Source of the DNA: Puniceicoccaceae bacterium
Lineage (GTDB): Bacteria > Verrucomicrobiota > Verrucomicrobiia > Opitutales > JAFGAQ01
Reading direction: 5' to 3'
Assembly (NCBI GenBank): GCA_040224245.1
Contig: JBEGIR010000065.1
Location: forward strand, 1 to 32,430
Length of the DNA stretch: 32,430 nucleotides
The translations under genes were made by a program, and so were the position numbers. The notes beneath the pieces are model-generated. The model worked only from the letters and a program-made list of their open reading frames with translations. It was not told the origin of the DNA and made no database searches. Below, piece after piece: positions 30,370 to 32,430 of the stretch (positions are counted from its first letter, which is position 1; each line of letters begins with the position of its first letter).

Positions 30370-31680
30370 TCAGGGAAGATGTTTTCCAGCTTTCCTGAAA
30401 ACCAGTGAGGCTTTGGTGATACTGCCCTGACCAAAGGTATTGTTCACCTTGTCCAAGACCTGATAGAGGCTTGCCTGCACAGGGTCTTCACGGAAGAATA
30501 AATCCTCCTGCTGCTCATCGCTCATGTTCATGGTATTGAACCCGATACCGCGCACGGCAACGCGCTTTCGAAGCAGCGCGCTTACAGTGTGCATGACGGT
30601 TGTTTCGCAGGCTTTGAGAATAAAGTCATCGACACTGGTCGGTCCCTCCGTGTGAAACGGAAGGTCCAGTCCCTTCCATTTGCTGCCTTCAAGGCGAAGG
30701 TAGCAGCAATAACGGCTCGCTTTTTTACCATAACCCCGCATGCGATAGGCAATCAATGCGATGGCCTTCAGCAATTCGGTCCTGATTTCGTCCGAATCCA
30801 GACTCGGCTTTGTGAAGGAATGCATGTAGCTGATTTCGCGAGGAATGTGCGAACTCTGATCCATGACTTTGGCAACATCACGCCCGGCGCAGGTCAGATA
30901 AAGCATCTTGCCAAAACTGGCGCCAAACAGTCGCTCAAACACCAACGATCCTCTGGAAACCGCATCCGCTATGGTGTGAATGCCTTCAGCATTGAGCTTG
31001 GCGATGCGTTTGCGGCCAATGCCCCAGATGCTTCCAACAGGAAGCGGATGAATGCGTTCCTGCACATCGGTTTCATCAAAAATAACACTCAGTCCATCGG
31101 GTTTTTCAAGATCGGATGCAACCTTGGCATAGGTTTTGGAACGGGCGATTCCCAAGGAACAAACCAGCCCCAACTGGCGGTGGATTTCCGCTTTCACCTC
31201 CCTGGCGAATTGTATCAGTTCACCCTTCGAACTCTGGGCATGATGAGTGATATCGAGGAAGAACTCGTCAATGGAATAGGACTCGAGCGTCGGGGTGAAG
31301 TGCCGAAGAATGTCGGCGATATCTTGTGAAATCGACTGGTATTTCACAAAATTGCCTCGGAGCGGGATCAGGTGGGGACATAAGCGCACCGCCTCAAGGT
31401 GGGACATGCCAGTTTTGATCCCAAAGGCTCGGGCCTCGTAGGAAGCGGTCGTGACAATGCCCTTGGGAATACCGTTCTCCCCACGCCAGGCGCCAACAAT
31501 GACCGGCATGCCATACAGGTTGTAAGCCTGCTGCTCAACCTGGGCGTAAAAGCAGTTCATATCAAGATGCAGGTAAAGTCGTGCCTTGCGATCACTGACG
31601 TGCTGGTGAGCTTCGTTAACCGTATTGTAAAGCGTGATGCGATGCACGTGACGGACCCAATCGTAGGAATGGTCTTGCAT
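30370..31680 (-). CDS. dinB: Y-family DNA polymerase (DinB/UmuC type)
   Basis: A 436-residue translesion polymerase. Metal-binding residues are Asp40 (YLHLDMNCFYAQVEQQ) and Asp138-Glu139 (ESYSIDEFFLDIT). GIARSKTYAKVASDLEKPDG is the conserved palm/fingers segment, WGIGRKRIAKLNAEGI the thumb HhH motif, and KKASRYCCYLRLEG starts the little finger. Near the C-terminus QEDLF fits the QxxLF beta-clamp-binding motif. The first 35 residues precede the usual start of the family, so the true start may be internal (for example GTG at 31647). A palindromic element with a LexA-like core begins four bases before the annotated ATG, which suggests SOS control. The symbol is by family; subgroup (Pol IV or V-like) is not certain. 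Confidence 0.88.
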   Translation of the reverse strand: MQDHSYDWVRHVHRITLYNTVNEAHQHVSDRKARLYLHLDMNCFYAQVEQQAYNLYGMPVIVGAWRGENGIPKGIVTTASYEARAFGIKTGMSHLEAVRLCPHLIPLRGNFVKYQSISQDIADILRHFTPTLESYSIDEFFLDITHHAQSSKGELIQFAREVKAEIHRQLGLVCSLGIARSKTYAKVASDLEKPDGLSVIFDETDVQERIHPLPVGSIWGIGRKRIAKLNAEGIHTIADAVSRGSLVFERLFGASFGKMLYLTCAGRDVAKVMDQSSHIPREISYMHSFTKPSLDSDEIRTELLKAIALIAYRMRGYGKKASRYCCYLRLEGSKWKGLDLPFHTEGPTSVDDFILKACETTVMHTVSALLRKRVAVRGIGFNTMNMSDEQQEDLFFREDPVQASLYQVLDKVNNTFGQGSITKASLVFRKAGKHLP

Positions 31681-31683
31681 AAA

Positions 31684-31711
31684 ATTAAAGTGAACATTTG
31701 TTTACTTTAAT
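31684..31711. promoter_or_regulatory. Palindromic operator shared by the divergent dinB and 96-aa genes
   Basis: A 28-bp near-perfect palindrome: ATTAAAGT and ACTTTAAT flank AACA-TT-TGTT, with one mismatched pair. Its core GAAC-ATTT-GTTT differs by one base from the GAAC-N4-GTTC core of Gram-positive-type LexA boxes. It fills the whole space between two divergent start codons (31680 and 31712). One bound dimer could repress both genes. It also leaves no room for leaders, so transcripts are leaderless or the true starts lie further in. Confidence 0.6.
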
Positions 31712-32002
31712 ATGATCAGCGATTCAACCCAAAACATTGATGCCTACGTCCTGTTCACTGCAAATGGGAACGGACAGGGAAATGGCCGCAGGATCGAGAT
31801 CCGGGCCTTTCGCACCCCTTCCGGGCAGAGTCACCGGATCCGGAAAATCCGACAGGTCTACGTGGATCGCAAGGGATCGCACGCCCACATCCACTACATG
31901 GTGGAAACTGAAACATCCGCGATTTTTGATCTGGTATTCGATACGGCGAAACTCAGGTGGTTTCTGGTGCAGGAATTGGACGACACCCTTAGCCCGGAGT
32001 GA
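31712..32002 (+). CDS. Unknown 96-aa protein divergent from dinB
   Basis: A 96-residue soluble protein without signal peptide or membrane segment. It begins with a variable stretch (DAYVLFTANGNGQGNGRRIE), continues with charged strands (QSHRIRKIRQVYVDRKG, HAHIHYMVET) and ends in an acidic part (FDLVFDTAKLRWFLVQELDD). The basic middle and alternating hydrophobic pattern suggest a small beta-rich domain; I recognise no family. A rival frame (31737-32006) has a less protein-like composition. Its ATG touches the LexA-like palindrome shared with dinB, so co-regulation with translesion synthesis is the main clue to its role. Confidence 0.6.
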   Translation: MISDSTQNIDAYVLFTANGNGQGNGRRIEIRAFRTPSGQSHRIRKIRQVYVDRKGSHAHIHYMVETETSAIFDLVFDTAKLRWFLVQELDDTLSPE

Positions 32003-32137
32003 CTAAAGGGATGATGGCCTCACCCAGGGTGAGTTTGTGGAGTGCCGCAGTGGCGGCGCGTTTCCCAGTCTTGCTACTGCGAGTCGATCGCTGAAACAAC
32101 GTTTGTATTATTTCAGCATCCTAAAGACAAATCGATG

Positions 32138-32430
32138 TCAGATGCTGAGGAAAAGATCGACGGTGGCATTGCTCCAGTCGTGGCTGCGTTCGTCGTAGCG
32201 CTCAAAATCATATCCATAGGCACGTGCCAGGCCGGAGGTCCAGATGTCACGCCAGGCATTGGCGACGCAGTCGGGCATCGTTCCATGAGCGACCTTCTGG
32301 AGGTAGCGTTGGCTGGGAATGGTGAGACTTTGCAATCCGGAAAGGTCGGGTGCATCGAGCGCGACCTTGCATCCGATAAAGTATGAAAACGGGTGTCGGT
32401 GGTCGCCTTCATAGGCAAAGTAGACTGCGT
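32138..32430 (-). CDS. C-terminal part of a GyrI-like effector-binding domain protein
   Basis: The frame is open from the window edge leftward for 97 codons to a TGA at 32138. It reads AVYFAYEGDHRHPFSYFIGC, continues with LQSLTIPSQRYLQKVAHGTM and WRDIWTSGLARAYGYDFERY, and ends NATVDLFLSI. This is the C-terminal half of the GyrI-like/AraC effector-binding fold (SHS2-type small-molecule binding), including the 'IP...Y' strand, the 'W..I....' helix and the final 'vdiyi.i' strand. The start, and whether an AraC-type DNA-binding domain precedes it, lie outside the window. It may be a free effector-binding (Cass2-like) protein or a full regulator. Confidence 0.8.
   Translation of the reverse strand, partial: AVYFAYEGDHRHPFSYFIGCKVALDAPDLSGLQSLTIPSQRYLQKVAHGTMPDCVANAWRDIWTSGLARAYGYDFERYDERSHDWSNATVDLFLSI

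Noticed and set aside
32090-32117. GCTGAAA...TTTCAGC inverted repeat
   Set aside because: A 7-bp stem with a 14-base loop and no T run on the minus side after it; too weak to call a terminator for the effector-binding gene.
32113-32418. 101-residue minus-strand frame
   Set aside because: Wrong frame; the neighbouring frame open to the window edge encodes the effector-binding domain.

Overview
The window looks like chromosomal DNA of a Gram-negative bacterium, most likely of the Verrucomicrobiota (class Opitutia). A large TonB-dependent receptor shows there is an outer membrane. Its mature N-terminus carries an 'EPYTVSG'-type segment of the kind I associate with verrucomicrobial receptors. 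RNase HIII, a GyrB with a large insertion in its C-terminal half, and the near absence of Shine-Dalgarno sequences fit the same group. The taxonomic call is inference from protein features and codon style; no rRNA gene is present.

Layout. 1-323: the tail of an unidentified gene, then slyX. 333-3265 (minus): a secreted GH35-type beta-galactosidase behind a small winged-helix regulator, probably one transcription unit. 3266-3933: a stretch without an intact gene. It holds tandem GTAT/ATAC dyads, a headless higA antitoxin remnant and a minus-strand hairpin array ending in a strong terminator. 3934-6684: TonB-dependent receptor with its own terminator. 6887-8407: glpK, convergent with a DUF255/YyaL-type thioredoxin-fold protein (8421-10433). 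10641-11231: small secreted protein, divergent from argH (11442-12857). 12951-17926: gyrB-gyrA. 18052-19415 (minus): cheD and an HDOD gene overlapping by four bases. 19478-20543 (minus): trmL followed closely by a small exported protein. 20627-24566: nadE, hemL and rnhC in series, about 50 bp apart. 24739-25829: an ECF sigma factor and a one-TM protein that looks like its partner. 26038-27595: truA overlapping comF. 27653-27841: a 62-residue protein. 27982-29829: a WcaI-like glycosyltransferase fused to membrane segments at both ends. 29830-30369: a dead IS3 orfA fragment and a REP-like palindrome. 30370-31680: a Y-family DNA polymerase, divergent from a 96-residue unknown gene (31712-32002) across a 28-bp near-palindrome containing a LexA-box-like core. 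32138-end: the C-terminal part of a GyrI-like/effector-binding domain protein.

Most of the window is housekeeping: DNA topology, NAD, tetrapyrrole and arginine synthesis, tRNA modification. The less ordinary parts are the hairpin array at 3562-3690, the divergent Y-polymerase/unknown pair, the cheD-HDOD couple, the sigma/TM-protein pair and the membrane-fused glycosyltransferase. I saw no CRISPR array, tRNA, rRNA, prophage or intact insertion sequence.
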